Assembly (NCBI RefSeq): GCF_016722965.1
Contig: NZ_JAEQNB010000005.1
Span: 310,001-374,000, forward strand
DNA from: Tumebacillus amylolyticus
Lineage (GTDB): Bacteria; Bacillota; Bacilli; Tumebacillales; Tumebacillaceae
Length of the DNA: 64,000 nt
Direction of reading: 5' to 3'
Position 1 is the first letter of the stretch, and every line of letters starts with the position of its first letter. Made by a program: the position numbers and the translations under genes. Positions 23,499 to 31,916 of this stretch are shown one piece after another. The notes below the pieces were generated by a model. It was not told where the DNA came from and did not search any database. It saw only the letters and a list, made by a program, of their open reading frames with translations.

Positions 23499-24180
23499 GG
23501 TTTCGTACCTCCTCCAATTGGGCGCGCCGGGCGAGAAGCTCCTCTTTGCGAGCGAGGCCGTTCTCCGTGGGGGCCTTCTCGATCGAGGCAAGGGCGCGGC
23601 GGATCTTGCCTTGTTCATAGTCGACACGGTCGATGACGCGCGGGTGTTTGCGTTCGAGGTTGAACGGGCCGAATTCGAGTTGCATCGGGTCGGTGATGTT
23701 CATCTCCCCGCGTTCGGCGACGAGAATTTCGTAGATGCGCTCGTCTTCGGTGAGAATGTCTTCGTCGATCAGTTTCCAGCCGTGGTTTTGCAGCCAGATG
23801 CGGACACGGTCGCTGTCTCCCTGCGGCGAAAGCACGAGGCGGGTGACGCCGACGAGTTTTTCCTTGCCCGCTTCGAGAATTTCGCGGATGTTGTAGCCGC
23901 CCATGCCGGCGATGGTGATGACGTCGACTTCGCCCGGTTGGAGGACGGCGAGGCCGTCGCCTTTGCGAACGGAGATGAAGTCGGCGAGGCCGTTTTCGCG
24001 GACGTGGCGGTCAGCGCCCTTGAACGGGCCGTCGTTGACTTCGCCTGCAACGGCAGACGTAGCGATGCCTTTTTGGACCAAGTAAATAGGAAGGTATGCG
24101 TGGTCGCTCCCGATGTCCGCCACTTTGACGTTCGGCGGGACGTTCGAAGCGATGCGTTCTAAGCGTTCTGAGAGATTCAT
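23485..24180 (-). CDS. trmK: tRNA (adenine(22)-N(1))-methyltransferase
   Basis: A 231-residue SAM-dependent enzyme methylating A22 of tRNA. The Rossmann motif is VKVADIGSDHAYLPIYLVQKG; IAGMGGYNIREIL and LVLSPQGDSDRVRIWLQNHGW, with the conserved NPP-like segment replaced by SPQ as usual for TrmK, follow. A helical C-terminal extension is present. ATG 24180 is preferred (AAGGTGA at 9 bases); TTG 24183 is possible. It is coupled to the Nif3-like gene. Confidence 0.92.
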   Translation of the reverse strand: MNLSERLERIASNVPPNVKVADIGSDHAYLPIYLVQKGIATSAVAGEVNDGPFKGADRHVRENGLADFISVRKGDGLAVLQPGEVDVITIAGMGGYNIREILEAGKEKLVGVTRLVLSPQGDSDRVRIWLQNHGWKLIDEDILTEDERIYEILVAERGEMNITDPMQLEFGPFNLERKHPRVIDRVDYEQGKIRRALASIEKAPTENGLARKEELLARRAQLEEVRNHVQS

Positions 24181-24230
24181 CAACTGGGATCACCTTATGT
24201 ATGGAATGGTTGCTGTACTAGTATAAACCA

Positions 24231-24272
24231 AAAAGCGGCCCGACCTCAAAGGGAGGTCAGGTCGCCTTTTTC
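24231..24272 (-). terminator. Terminator after the acyl-CoA synthetase gene
   Basis: GCGGCCCGACCTC...GAGGTCAGGTCGC flanked by A/U runs; it lies just after the stop at 24286. Confidence 0.8.
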
Positions 24273-24285
24273 AAACCGCGAAAAC

Positions 24286-25926
24286 TCAGGCGAGGTTGAG
24301 CTTCTCCACCGCTTGTTCGCGGAGTTTGAATTTCTGGATCTTGCCCGAGGCGGTCATCGGGAATTGGTCGACGAATTCGATGTAGCGCGGGATCTTGAAG
24401 CGGGCGATTTGCCCGTCGCAGTAGGCGCGCAATTCGTCGGGGGTGAGATTCGCGCCGTCCTTCAAGATGACGAATGCCGCCGCTTCTTCGCCCATGCGCT
24501 CGTCGGGGACGCCGACGACTTGGACGTCGAGGACCGCCGGGTGCGCATAGAGGAATTCTTCGACTTCACGCGGGTAGATGTTCTCGCCGCCGCGGATGAT
24601 CATGTCCTTGAGACGGCCTGTAATTTTCACGTAGCCGTCTTCGTCCATCGTCGCGAGGTCGCCGGTGTGCAACCAGCCGTCCGGATCGATGGTCGCCGAA
24701 GTGGCACCGGGGTTTTTGTAGTAGCCCTTCATGACGTGGTAGCCGCGGGTGACCAGTTCGCCCTGTACGCCGCGCGGGACTTCGTTGCTCGTGCCCGGTT
24801 CCACGATCATAACTTCGACGTTCGGTAGTGCGTAGCCGACCGTGGTGACGCGATGTTCAATCGAGCAGTCGCTGCGGGTCTGGGTGATGACCGGAGAAGA
24901 CTCCGTCTGCCCGTAGGCGATGGTGACTTCGCGCATGCCCATTTTTTCGACAACCGCTTTCATCACTTCGATCGGGCATGTCGAACCTGCCATGATGCCG
25001 GAACGAAGCGACGTGAGGTCGTACTTGTCGAAGTCCGGATGGTTGAGTTCGCCGATGAACATCGTCGGGACGCCGTACAGGACGGTACAGCGCTCGGCGT
25101 GAACGGTTTGCAAAACTTCCAGCGGGTTGTAAGACACAATCGGAACCATCGTCGCGCCGACGGTAACCGCACCGAGCGTCCCCATCGAGCAACCGAAGCA
25201 ATGGAAGAACGGCACCGGAATGCACATGCGGTCGCCGGGTGCGAGGTTCGTGCAGGAAACGACGTTGCGCGAGTTGTTGACGAGGTTGTTGTGAGTGAGC
25301 ATGACGCCCTTGGGGAATCCGGTCGTGCCCGACGTGTACTGCATGTTGATCACATCGTCCGGCTCCGTCGTCGCTTGGCGGGCTGTGAGTTCCTCATCCG
25401 TTACGTCGAGACCCATCGCCATGATGTCCGACCAGTTGAACATACCGGGGTATTGTTTGTCATCGAGGATGATGACGTTTTTCAAAAAGGGTAAGCGAGC
25501 GCTTTGCAGTTGACCCGGTTCGCAGTCGCGCAGTTCCGGGATGAGCTCGTACACCATCTCGACGTAGCTTGCTCCTTTGAACTCTTCCATCAAGATCAGC
25601 GTCGTGGAATCGGACTGGCGCAGCAGGTATTCCAGTTCGTTTGCGCGGTACGAGGTGTTCACGGTGACGAGGATCGAACCGATCTTGCCGGTCGCAAATT
25701 GCGAGATGACCCACTCCGGGTAGTTCGACGCCCAGATCGCGACGTTCTCTCCGCGTTGCAAGCCGAGTTTCAAGAAGCCTTTCGCCGCTTGAGAGACGAC
25801 AGCGTGGAATTCTCGGTAGGTGTAGCGCAAGCCTCTGTCGTGGTAGACGAGGGCCTCGTTGTCGGGGTATTGGGCTGTGATCGTATCGAGCAAGTTGCCT
25901 ACGGTGGTGTTCATGATATCCGCCAT
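24286..25926 (-). CDS. Acyl-CoA synthetase (AMP-forming, medium/long chain type)
   Basis: A 546-residue adenylating enzyme that activates a fatty or related acid to its CoA thioester. Motifs: P-loop YTSGTTGFPKGVMLTH, IAYGQTESSP, the Asp of LHTGDLATMDEDGY, the hinge GRLKDMIIRGGENIYP, and the catalytic Lys in TASGKIQKFKLRE. It resembles the YngI/acetoacetyl or FadD-like group. GGAGAGAG precedes ATG 25926. It stands next to an acyl-CoA dehydrogenase on the same strand, although a terminator separates them; together they would begin beta-oxidation or branched-chain acid use. Confidence 0.92.
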   Translation of the reverse strand: MADIMNTTVGNLLDTITAQYPDNEALVYHDRGLRYTYREFHAVVSQAAKGFLKLGLQRGENVAIWASNYPEWVISQFATGKIGSILVTVNTSYRANELEYLLRQSDSTTLILMEEFKGASYVEMVYELIPELRDCEPGQLQSARLPFLKNVIILDDKQYPGMFNWSDIMAMGLDVTDEELTARQATTEPDDVINMQYTSGTTGFPKGVMLTHNNLVNNSRNVVSCTNLAPGDRMCIPVPFFHCFGCSMGTLGAVTVGATMVPIVSYNPLEVLQTVHAERCTVLYGVPTMFIGELNHPDFDKYDLTSLRSGIMAGSTCPIEVMKAVVEKMGMREVTIAYGQTESSPVITQTRSDCSIEHRVTTVGYALPNVEVMIVEPGTSNEVPRGVQGELVTRGYHVMKGYYKNPGATSATIDPDGWLHTGDLATMDEDGYVKITGRLKDMIIRGGENIYPREVEEFLYAHPAVLDVQVVGVPDERMGEEAAAFVILKDGANLTPDELRAYCDGQIARFKIPRYIEFVDQFPMTASGKIQKFKLREQAVEKLNLA

Positions 25927-26021
25927 GTGCGCTCTCTCCTTTTTCTCCTACAAGTCCAGAAAATTCACTACTATTTATTCGCTTTGGAGTCGGAGAATTC
26001 CTGTCAACACTTGGCGTTAAC

Positions 26022-26058
26022 AAAAAAAGCGGCCCCCGGCGGTTGCCGGGGGCCTCAG
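26022..26058 (-). terminator. Terminator after the acyl-CoA dehydrogenase gene
   Basis: GAGGCCCCCGGC-AACC-GCCGGGGGCCGC followed by TTTTTTT on the minus strand. It lies 90 bases after the stop. The rest of the 222-base gap holds AT-rich sequence with no gene. Confidence 0.88.
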
Positions 26059-26148
26059 GTTGTGTGTGGTGATGCTTGCTAATCGTTATATCCGTACAAA
26101 TGGATAATGTTTATTCGCCACTATAAATTATACACACAATGGCGAATC

Positions 26149-27288
26149 TTAGCAACCAATTTGTCGAGCGATGACGATACGTTGGATTTCCGAAGTGCCT
26201 TCGCCGATTTCCATCAGCTTCGCGTCGCGGAAGAAGCGCTCGACCGGGTATTCCTTCATGTAGCCGTAGCCGCCGTGGATTTGGATCGCTTGGTCGGTTG
26301 CGCGCATGCAAATTTCAGATGCGAACAGCTTCGCGATTGCGCCTTCCTTGGTGAACGGACGGCCGTTGTCTTTCAGCCATGCCGCTTTGAGAACCGCGGT
26401 GCGAGCGAGTTCGATGTTCATCGCCATGTCAGCGAGCTTGAACTGGATCGCTTGGAACTTGGAGATCGATTGGCCGAACTGCATGCGCTCTTGGGAGTAT
26501 TTCAGAGCCGCTTCGTACGCTGCTTGTGCAATCCCGACCGACAGTGCGCCGATGGAGATGCGGCCGCCGTCGAGGGTGACCATGAATTGCTTGAAGCCCA
26601 TGTTCTCTTCGCCGATCAGGTTTTCACGCGGAACGCGCACGTCTTCCATGATGATCTCGGCGGTGTTGGAGCCTTTGAGACCGAGTTTGTCATACGGAGT
26701 GGAGGTGCGGAATCCCGGGGTGTCGGTCGGGACGATGAACGACGAGATGCCCTTGGTGCCTTTGGACTTATCGGTAACCGCGGTAACGATGCAAACGCCC
26801 GCGTAGGTGACGTTGGTGATGAAGCACTTGGAGCCGTTGATGACCCACTCGTCGCCGTCGAGAACGGCGGTGGTTTGCGTGCCGCCTGCGTCAGAACCTG
26901 CATTCGGCTCGGTCAGACCGAACGCGCCGAGGATCTTGCCTTCCGCGAGCGGGGTCAGCCATTTTGCCTTCTGTTCTGCGGTACCAAAGTAGTAGAACGG
27001 AGAAACGCCGAGCGAAACTGCCGCTGCGTAGGAGAGACCGTGCGAGCCGGACGCTTTCCCGACTTCTTCAACAGCCAATGCGTATGAAATGGTGTCGCCG
27101 CCTGCACCGCCGTACTCTTCCGGAATCGGCAGGCCGAGGAAGCCCAACTCGCCCATTTTCTTGAAAGTGTTCAACGGGAACTCCCCGGTTTTGTCCACGT
27201 GTTCCGCTTCCGGCAGAATTTCAGCTTCTGCGAAGTCGCGAACCATGTTGCGGATCATCTGTTGGTCTTGGGTCAAATCAAAATTCAT
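26149..27288 (-). CDS. Acyl-CoA dehydrogenase
   Basis: A 379-residue FAD enzyme catalysing alpha,beta-desaturation of an acyl-CoA. Signatures: GAFGLTEPNAGSDAGGTQTTA (FAD/substrate loop), IHGGYGYMKEYPVERFFRDAK and the catalytic-base region GEGTSEIQRIVIARQI near the C-terminus; the Glu of EGTSEIQ is the short-chain-type base. It is similar in length to MmgC/butyryl-CoA dehydrogenases. ATG 27288 has GGGGAGG upstream; the in-frame extension to 27384 lacks support and crosses the operator-like sites. ETF genes are not in the window. Confidence 0.94.
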   Translation of the reverse strand: MNFDLTQDQQMIRNMVRDFAEAEILPEAEHVDKTGEFPLNTFKKMGELGFLGLPIPEEYGGAGGDTISYALAVEEVGKASGSHGLSYAAAVSLGVSPFYYFGTAEQKAKWLTPLAEGKILGAFGLTEPNAGSDAGGTQTTAVLDGDEWVINGSKCFITNVTYAGVCIVTAVTDKSKGTKGISSFIVPTDTPGFRTSTPYDKLGLKGSNTAEIIMEDVRVPRENLIGEENMGFKQFMVTLDGGRISIGALSVGIAQAAYEAALKYSQERMQFGQSISKFQAIQFKLADMAMNIELARTAVLKAAWLKDNGRPFTKEGAIAKLFASEICMRATDQAIQIHGGYGYMKEYPVERFFRDAKLMEIGEGTSEIQRIVIARQIGC

Positions 27289-27327
27289 TTGTAATCCTCC
27301 CCTTGCTGTGTATGCGCTCATCGTGGA

Positions 27328-27343
27328 CCGACCAGTTGGTAGG
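27328..27343. promoter_or_regulatory. TetR-type imperfect palindrome upstream of acyl-CoA dehydrogenase
   Basis: CCGACCAGTTGGTAGG matches its reverse complement at 12 of 16 positions, resembling the ACCGACC/GGTCGGT half-sites of TetR-family repressors of fatty-acid genes. It lies 40 bases before the start codon. Confidence 0.4.
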
Positions 27344-27397
27344 CCTTGTTCAAAGAAAAGTCCCGTTCTTGAAAGCGTATACAAATGGGAACGGGAC

Positions 27398-27415
27398 TGA
27401 ATGAGTACACATTCA
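27398..27415. promoter_or_regulatory. FadR-like operator upstream of acyl-CoA dehydrogenase
   Basis: TGAATGAGTACACATTCA contains a perfect TGAATG/CATTCA inverted repeat and fits the B. subtilis FadR consensus TGAATGAMTANTCATTCA at 16 of 18 positions, as I recall that consensus. It suggests derepression by long-chain acyl-CoA. Confidence 0.6.
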
Positions 27416-27462
27416 TTATTCGTACTTTCATTATATACAGAGAATTGAGTCCATGCAAGCGA

Positions 27463-28356
27463 TCATTCAGAGGAAAGCGCAGGAGACGCCGGCAGCGACG
27501 ATTGCACGTCGAGCTTGGACACCCACTTGCGCAGGTCGATGCGGAACACGATCAACATCGTGATCAACGCCGCGAGTTTGAGGAACACGATGCCCTGCAC
27601 GAACAGGTCCATCGGCATCGTGAACAGCAACATCCGCATCTCCGGTCCGAAGATCGCCACGATGCCAAACAGCAGGAACATCGGAGACAAGTACACACGG
27701 CTGCGACCCAACAGGACGCTTAGGAAAACCAAGAACGCAAACGGGAGAATCCAATATAAGTGCAAGAGGCTGTACGTCGCCGCGCCCGGATTGCCAAAGA
27801 GCTCCAACAGGTTAAAATAGATCAACAGCATACCGGCCAGACCTGCTCCCCCGATCAAACGGGTGCGTCCGATTCCACCGATCAAGATCCAGATGAAAAA
27901 CACGAAGGCCATCACCCCAAGCAAAGCCCCCTTGTCATCCACCGCTCCGTTCGCCCAGAGGGAATAATACCCATCGAGCACCACCAGCAACGCAGCTGCT
28001 CCCAGCCACCCGATGCGGGCAAGCGGATTGGAGCGTCCTTGACGGTTTGCCAAAAAATAGGGAACCATCGACGCGATTGTCAGGATGCCGATTTGCATTG
28101 GCATTGGAAACCATGTAAAATTAAAAACAACAACCAAGCACACCAGCAACACCGCGAGTCCGATCAGAACGCGGTTCAACGAATCGCTCAATCTGCCGCT
28201 GACGAATCCTTGCTTGGATTCCGTCTGCTCATCGGAAAACGACTCGCCCTCACCGTAGAGGTTCATTAAAAAGTCGCAATATTCTGCCGGAAGCAATTTA
28301 CTAGTGCGCCAGTGCTTGATCTCTTGCAGAATGACGTGTTTCTGTTGTTGATTCAC
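27463..28356 (-). CDS. Multi-pass membrane protein of unknown function
   Basis: A 297-residue protein with a soluble N-terminus (residues 1-60, containing KLLPAEYCDFLMNLYGEGE) and about eight transmembrane helices, mostly short-looped. It ends in a hydrophilic Ser/Pro tail. The N-terminal helix-rich segment recalls DUF2157-type proteins, but the match is not secure. GTG 28356 has GGAGG 10 bases upstream. It lies just downstream of sigA, separated by the sigA terminator. Confidence 0.7.
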   Translation of the reverse strand: MNQQQKHVILQEIKHWRTSKLLPAEYCDFLMNLYGEGESFSDEQTESKQGFVSGRLSDSLNRVLIGLAVLLVCLVVVFNFTWFPMPMQIGILTIASMVPYFLANRQGRSNPLARIGWLGAAALLVVLDGYYSLWANGAVDDKGALLGVMAFVFFIWILIGGIGRTRLIGGAGLAGMLLIYFNLLELFGNPGAATYSLLHLYWILPFAFLVFLSVLLGRSRVYLSPMFLLFGIVAIFGPEMRMLLFTMPMDLFVQGIVFLKLAALITMLIVFRIDLRKWVSKLDVQSSLPASPALSSE

Positions 28357-28398
28357 CGGGGGTCACCCTCCACTTTTCACTTTCGCCCTCGATTGATA

Positions 28399-28432
28399 AA
28401 CAAAAGGCACCCACTGCGAAAGTGAGTGCCGG
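28399..28432 (-). terminator. Terminator after sigA
   Basis: Minus strand: CCGGCACTCACTTTCGCAGTGGGTGCCTTTTG, directly after the stop at 28442. Confidence 0.75.
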
Positions 28433-28441
28433 GTAAGTTCC

Positions 28442-29599
28442 TTATTCAAGGAAATCTTTGAGGCGTTTACTGCGGCTCGGATGACGCAGTTTGCGAAGCG
28501 CTTTGGCTTCGATCTGGCGAATCCGTTCACGGGTAACCCCGAAGACCTTGCCGACTTCCTCAAGCGTACGGGTACGACCGTCATCAAGGCCGAAACGCAG
28601 ACGCAATACGTTCTCTTCGCGCTCGGTCAGCGTGTCAAGCACGTCCTCGAGCTGTTCCTTGAGCAGTTCATACGCCGCTGCATCTGCCGGAGCCAATGCA
28701 TCTTGGTCCTCGATGAAGTCTCCAAGGTGCGAGTCGTCCTCTTCGCCGATCGGCGTTTCCAGAGAGACCGGCTCTTGGGCGATCTTCAGAATCTCGCGAA
28801 CTTTGTCCGGGCTCATGTCCATCTCGGCTGCAATTTCCTCAGCCGAAGGTTCACGGCCCAGTTCTTGCAGGAGTTGACGCGAGATGCGGATCAGTTTGTT
28901 GATCGTCTCGACCATGTGTACCGGAATCCGAATGGTACGGGCTTGGTCGGCAATCGCACGAGTGATCGCTTGGCGAATCCACCACGTTGCATAAGTGGAG
29001 AACTTGTAACCTTTGTTGTAGTCGAACTTCTCAACCGCTTTGATCAAGCCCATGTTGCCCTCTTGGATCAAGTCCAGGAACAACATCCCACGGCCGACAT
29101 AGCGCTTGGCAATCGAAACAACGAGTCGAAGGTTCGCTTCTGCCAGACGACGTTTTGCTTCTTCGTCGCCCTCTTCGATGCGTTGTGCAAGTTTGATTTC
29201 TTCCTCAGCGGAAAGCAACGGCACACGGCCGATTTCCTTGAGATACATCCGTACAGGGTCGTTGATCTTGATACCCGGCGGTACGCTCAAGTCGTTGAGG
29301 TCAAACTCTTCCTCCTCAAGTCCACCCTTCGGACCGTCCTCGTCTTCCTCATCATCATCGTCGTCATCATCATCGAAGCCCGGATCTTCATCCGATTCAT
29401 TGATAACTTCAATGCCTTGTTCGGAAACGTGGTCGAAGAATTCGTCGATCTGATCGGAGTCCTGATCGAACGGCGAAAGTTTGTCCATGATCTCGCTGTA
29501 TGTGATCACGCCGCGTTTTTTGCCAATGTCCACGAGGGATTGCTTGACTTCCTCAAGCGTGAGAGCTTGTGCTTCTCCGTCTTTCACGTTTTTCACCAT
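28442..29599 (-). CDS. sigA: RNA polymerase primary sigma factor SigA (RpoD)
   Basis: A 385-residue vegetative sigma factor. Region 1.1 is present and is followed by a striking acidic run (residues about 74-90, almost all Asp/Glu). Region 2 has [20 protein letters not shown] and [20 protein letters not shown], region 3 [20 protein letters not shown], and region 4.2 [29 protein letters not shown] precedes ATG 29599. It is transcribed with dnaG, the classical macromolecular-synthesis arrangement without rpsU, which here lies 20 kb away. Confidence 0.98.
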   Translation of the reverse strand: MVKNVKDGEAQALTLEEVKQSLVDIGKKRGVITYSEIMDKLSPFDQDSDQIDEFFDHVSEQGIEVINESDEDPGFDDDDDDDDEEDEDGPKGGLEEEEFDLNDLSVPPGIKINDPVRMYLKEIGRVPLLSAEEEIKLAQRIEEGDEEAKRRLAEANLRLVVSIAKRYVGRGMLFLDLIQEGNMGLIKAVEKFDYNKGYKFSTYATWWIRQAITRAIADQARTIRIPVHMVETINKLIRISRQLLQELGREPSAEEIAAEMDMSPDKVREILKIAQEPVSLETPIGEEDDSHLGDFIEDQDALAPADAAAYELLKEQLEDVLDTLTEREENVLRLRFGLDDGRTRTLEEVGKVFGVTRERIRQIEAKALRKLRHPSRSKRLKDFLE

Positions 29600-29627
29600 C
29601 CCGACCCCTCCTTCCCCTAAGGAGTAA

Positions 29628-31508
29628 TTAGCTATTGTTACGATTCTTCAGGGCTGAGATAGAGGACTTTATGCGTTCCATTTCGGCACGCGCCGTCAAC
29701 ATTCCTTCCCAATCCCCTCGATTTCCGCACTCGACAGAGGCGAGATCGAAACGCTTCAACTCTCGTTCCAGGTGGAACACCCGGATGCGTTGGATATATT
29801 CATCAACGAATTCAGGACGTCTGTCCAGCTCGTCGACCTTGAACAACAGTTGAGTGGTCAACTTGATCAAATCGCGGTCTTCAAGCCCCGTGAGGAACTT
29901 TTGCGGATCGGCCTGTTCATGCTCTGCGTAGTACGCATAGAGATGGGCCGCCAGCGCAAGATGTTCGTCCACAGAAAATTCGTCAGCCAGCTCGTCTTGA
30001 ACTTGTCTTGCTACCCCTTCATCGATTAACATATGAGTAAGGAGTATGCGTTCTGCTACGATGTGTGCAGGCAGAGGTGCAGACGATTTGCCAAACCTGG
30101 CAACGCTCACTCCATCCGCATTATTTCTATTAGTATTCCACTTCCTGTCGGGTTTATCCCCTGCAGGGGCGCTTTTCTTCGCCAGCCTGACCTCTTCATT
30201 CAGCGCATCAACAGACACACCGAACTCTTCGGAGAGCTCCCTGAGTTGCTTTTCCAACTCCATCGGCGAGGTCACTTCCGTCAAGACCGTTTGGATCACG
30301 GCTTTGAGGTAGTCTTCCCGACCCACATCTGTGGAGAGGTTGAAATCTTTGCGCATGGCGAGCACGCGGAAAGTTGTCATCGAGGAGGCATTGTCTTGAA
30401 TCGCGCGTACATAGGCATCCTTGCCGTACTTTTTCAAGAAATCGTCCGGGTCCAGCCCTTCCGGCAGTGTGGCGACCCGCGTCTTGACTTCGGCGTCCTT
30501 GACGACCTCGGCGGATCGCAGAGCTGCTTTCTGTCCGGCCGCATCGCCGTCGAACATCATGACGATCTCCTGCACGTTGCGTTGGAGAAGCCGCACATGA
30601 TCGCTCGTCAACGCCGTCCCGAGTACGGCTACCACGTTCTGAACTCCGGCTTGGTACGAAGCAATGACGTCCATGTAGCCTTCGAGGACGAGCACTCGAC
30701 CTTCGGAGCGCATGTTGGAGCGCGCCCGGTGCAAGTTGTAGAGATGCCGACCCTTGTGGAACAGCGGCGTCTCCGGCGAGTTCAGATACTTGGGTCCGGA
30801 GTCCTTCTCCTTCGTCAAGATCCGACCGCCAAATCCAATCACGTTGCCTTGGGCATCATGGATCGGATACATCACACGGTGACGAAACTTATCAAAGTAC
30901 CTACCCTTTACATTCTGCGCTTCTGACAATAACCCTGCTTCGAAAAGCAACTCTTCCGCAAATCCCCGCTTGAGCAGAAATTTGCGCAACACATCCCAAG
31001 CATCTGGCGCATACCCGAGTTGGAACGCATCGATGGTGGTGCGGGAGATTCCGCGCTCCTCCAGATAGCGAAGCCCAAGTTTGCCGTGCTCGGTGTTCAT
31101 CAGGATGTGGTTGTAATACTTCGCTGCAAGTTCGTGGGCGCGGAGCATTTCCTTGCGCCGTTTGTACTCTGGAGACTCAACGTCCTCCATCTCTTCGGCC
31201 GGCAATGCGATGTTCGCCCGTTGGGCCAACCGCTCCACCGATTCTTGGAACGTGATCCCTTCCTTCTCAATCAAAAAAGTGAACAGGTTCCCGCTCGCGG
31301 AGCATCCGAAGCAATGGTACAGTTGTTTGTCTTGAGATACATGAAACGACGGAGACTTCTCGTTGTGAAACGGACAGAGCCCGGTGTACGAATTGCGACC
31401 GGCCTTCTTGAGTCCCACATACTCCCCAATGACGTCCACGATGTCGAAATGCTGGCGTACTCGTTCCACGATCTCTTCCGGAATCCGCCTTCTCAACTTG
31501 GTCATCAC
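29628..31508 (-). CDS. dnaG: DNA primase
   Basis: A 626-residue enzyme making RNA primers at the replication fork. The N-terminal zinc domain has [13 protein letters not shown] and [10 protein letters not shown] (Cys-His-Cys-Cys). The TOPRIM core shows [17 protein letters not shown] and [12 protein letters not shown] with catalytic Glu/Asp residues. A C-terminal helicase-binding region ends [12 protein letters not shown]. The start is uncertain by one codon (GTG 31508 or ATG 31505; AAGGG lies directly upstream). It is 28 bases ahead of sigA. Confidence 0.97.
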   Translation of the reverse strand: MMTKLRRRIPEEIVERVRQHFDIVDVIGEYVGLKKAGRNSYTGLCPFHNEKSPSFHVSQDKQLYHCFGCSASGNLFTFLIEKEGITFQESVERLAQRANIALPAEEMEDVESPEYKRRKEMLRAHELAAKYYNHILMNTEHGKLGLRYLEERGISRTTIDAFQLGYAPDAWDVLRKFLLKRGFAEELLFEAGLLSEAQNVKGRYFDKFRHRVMYPIHDAQGNVIGFGGRILTKEKDSGPKYLNSPETPLFHKGRHLYNLHRARSNMRSEGRVLVLEGYMDVIASYQAGVQNVVAVLGTALTSDHVRLLQRNVQEIVMMFDGDAAGQKAALRSAEVVKDAEVKTRVATLPEGLDPDDFLKKYGKDAYVRAIQDNASSMTTFRVLAMRKDFNLSTDVGREDYLKAVIQTVLTEVTSPMELEKQLRELSEEFGVSVDALNEEVRLAKKSAPAGDKPDRKWNTNRNNADGVSVARFGKSSAPLPAHIVAERILLTHMLIDEGVARQVQDELADEFSVDEHLALAAHLYAYYAEHEQADPQKFLTGLEDRDLIKLTTQLLFKVDELDRRPEFVDEYIQRIRVFHLERELKRFDLASVECGNRGDWEGMLTARAEMERIKSSISALKNRNNS

Positions 31509-31869
31509 CCTTCATGCATGTCGGTCTTCCCGAGTACGTTAGATATTCGCCAAGGTTCTACAATATCCTTCTGCACCTTCGACACAATTTTGACAGGGTG
31601 TACAACCATTGAGATCAGAAACATGCATCGTACAGTATTCTACGACTCCTATCGAATTCCTTCTACCAATTCTTCATTCGGACATAATTCGACAAAAATC
31701 TTGTTTCGACCCTCACAAATACGTCCCTAGTATAGACTCTCGGGTCGGGAAATATTCCCGTCTACTACCGCATTTGAAATGGTTTGTCAAGATTGATTTG
31801 AGATCTTCCCTAATATGTACGCGACCATTTTGAAAAAATCCTTCTTTGCTCAAAACGTTCACAAATTAT
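31509..31869. other. Intergenic stretch between dnaG and ppdK
   Basis: No gene is supported: the short plus-strand frames have no ribosome site. On the minus strand, TTGACA (31785-31790) with a 17-base spacer to a weak TAGTAG, and a separate TATACT (about 31731-31736), are candidate promoter elements for dnaG-sigA. The ppdK terminator begins at 31870. Confidence 0.5.
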
Positions 31870-31903
31870 GAAAACCCCCGCTTGCAGAGCGGGGGTTTTT
31901 TTG
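31870..31903 (-). terminator. Terminator after ppdK
   Basis: AAAACCCCCGCT-TGCAG-AGCGGGGGTTTTTTT: a GC-rich stem with U-runs in both directions, standing upstream of ppdK's stop at 31917 only as seen from the plus strand; transcripts leaving ppdK on the minus strand enter it immediately. Confidence 0.88.
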
Positions 31904-31916
31904 ATTCGTTGTTCTA

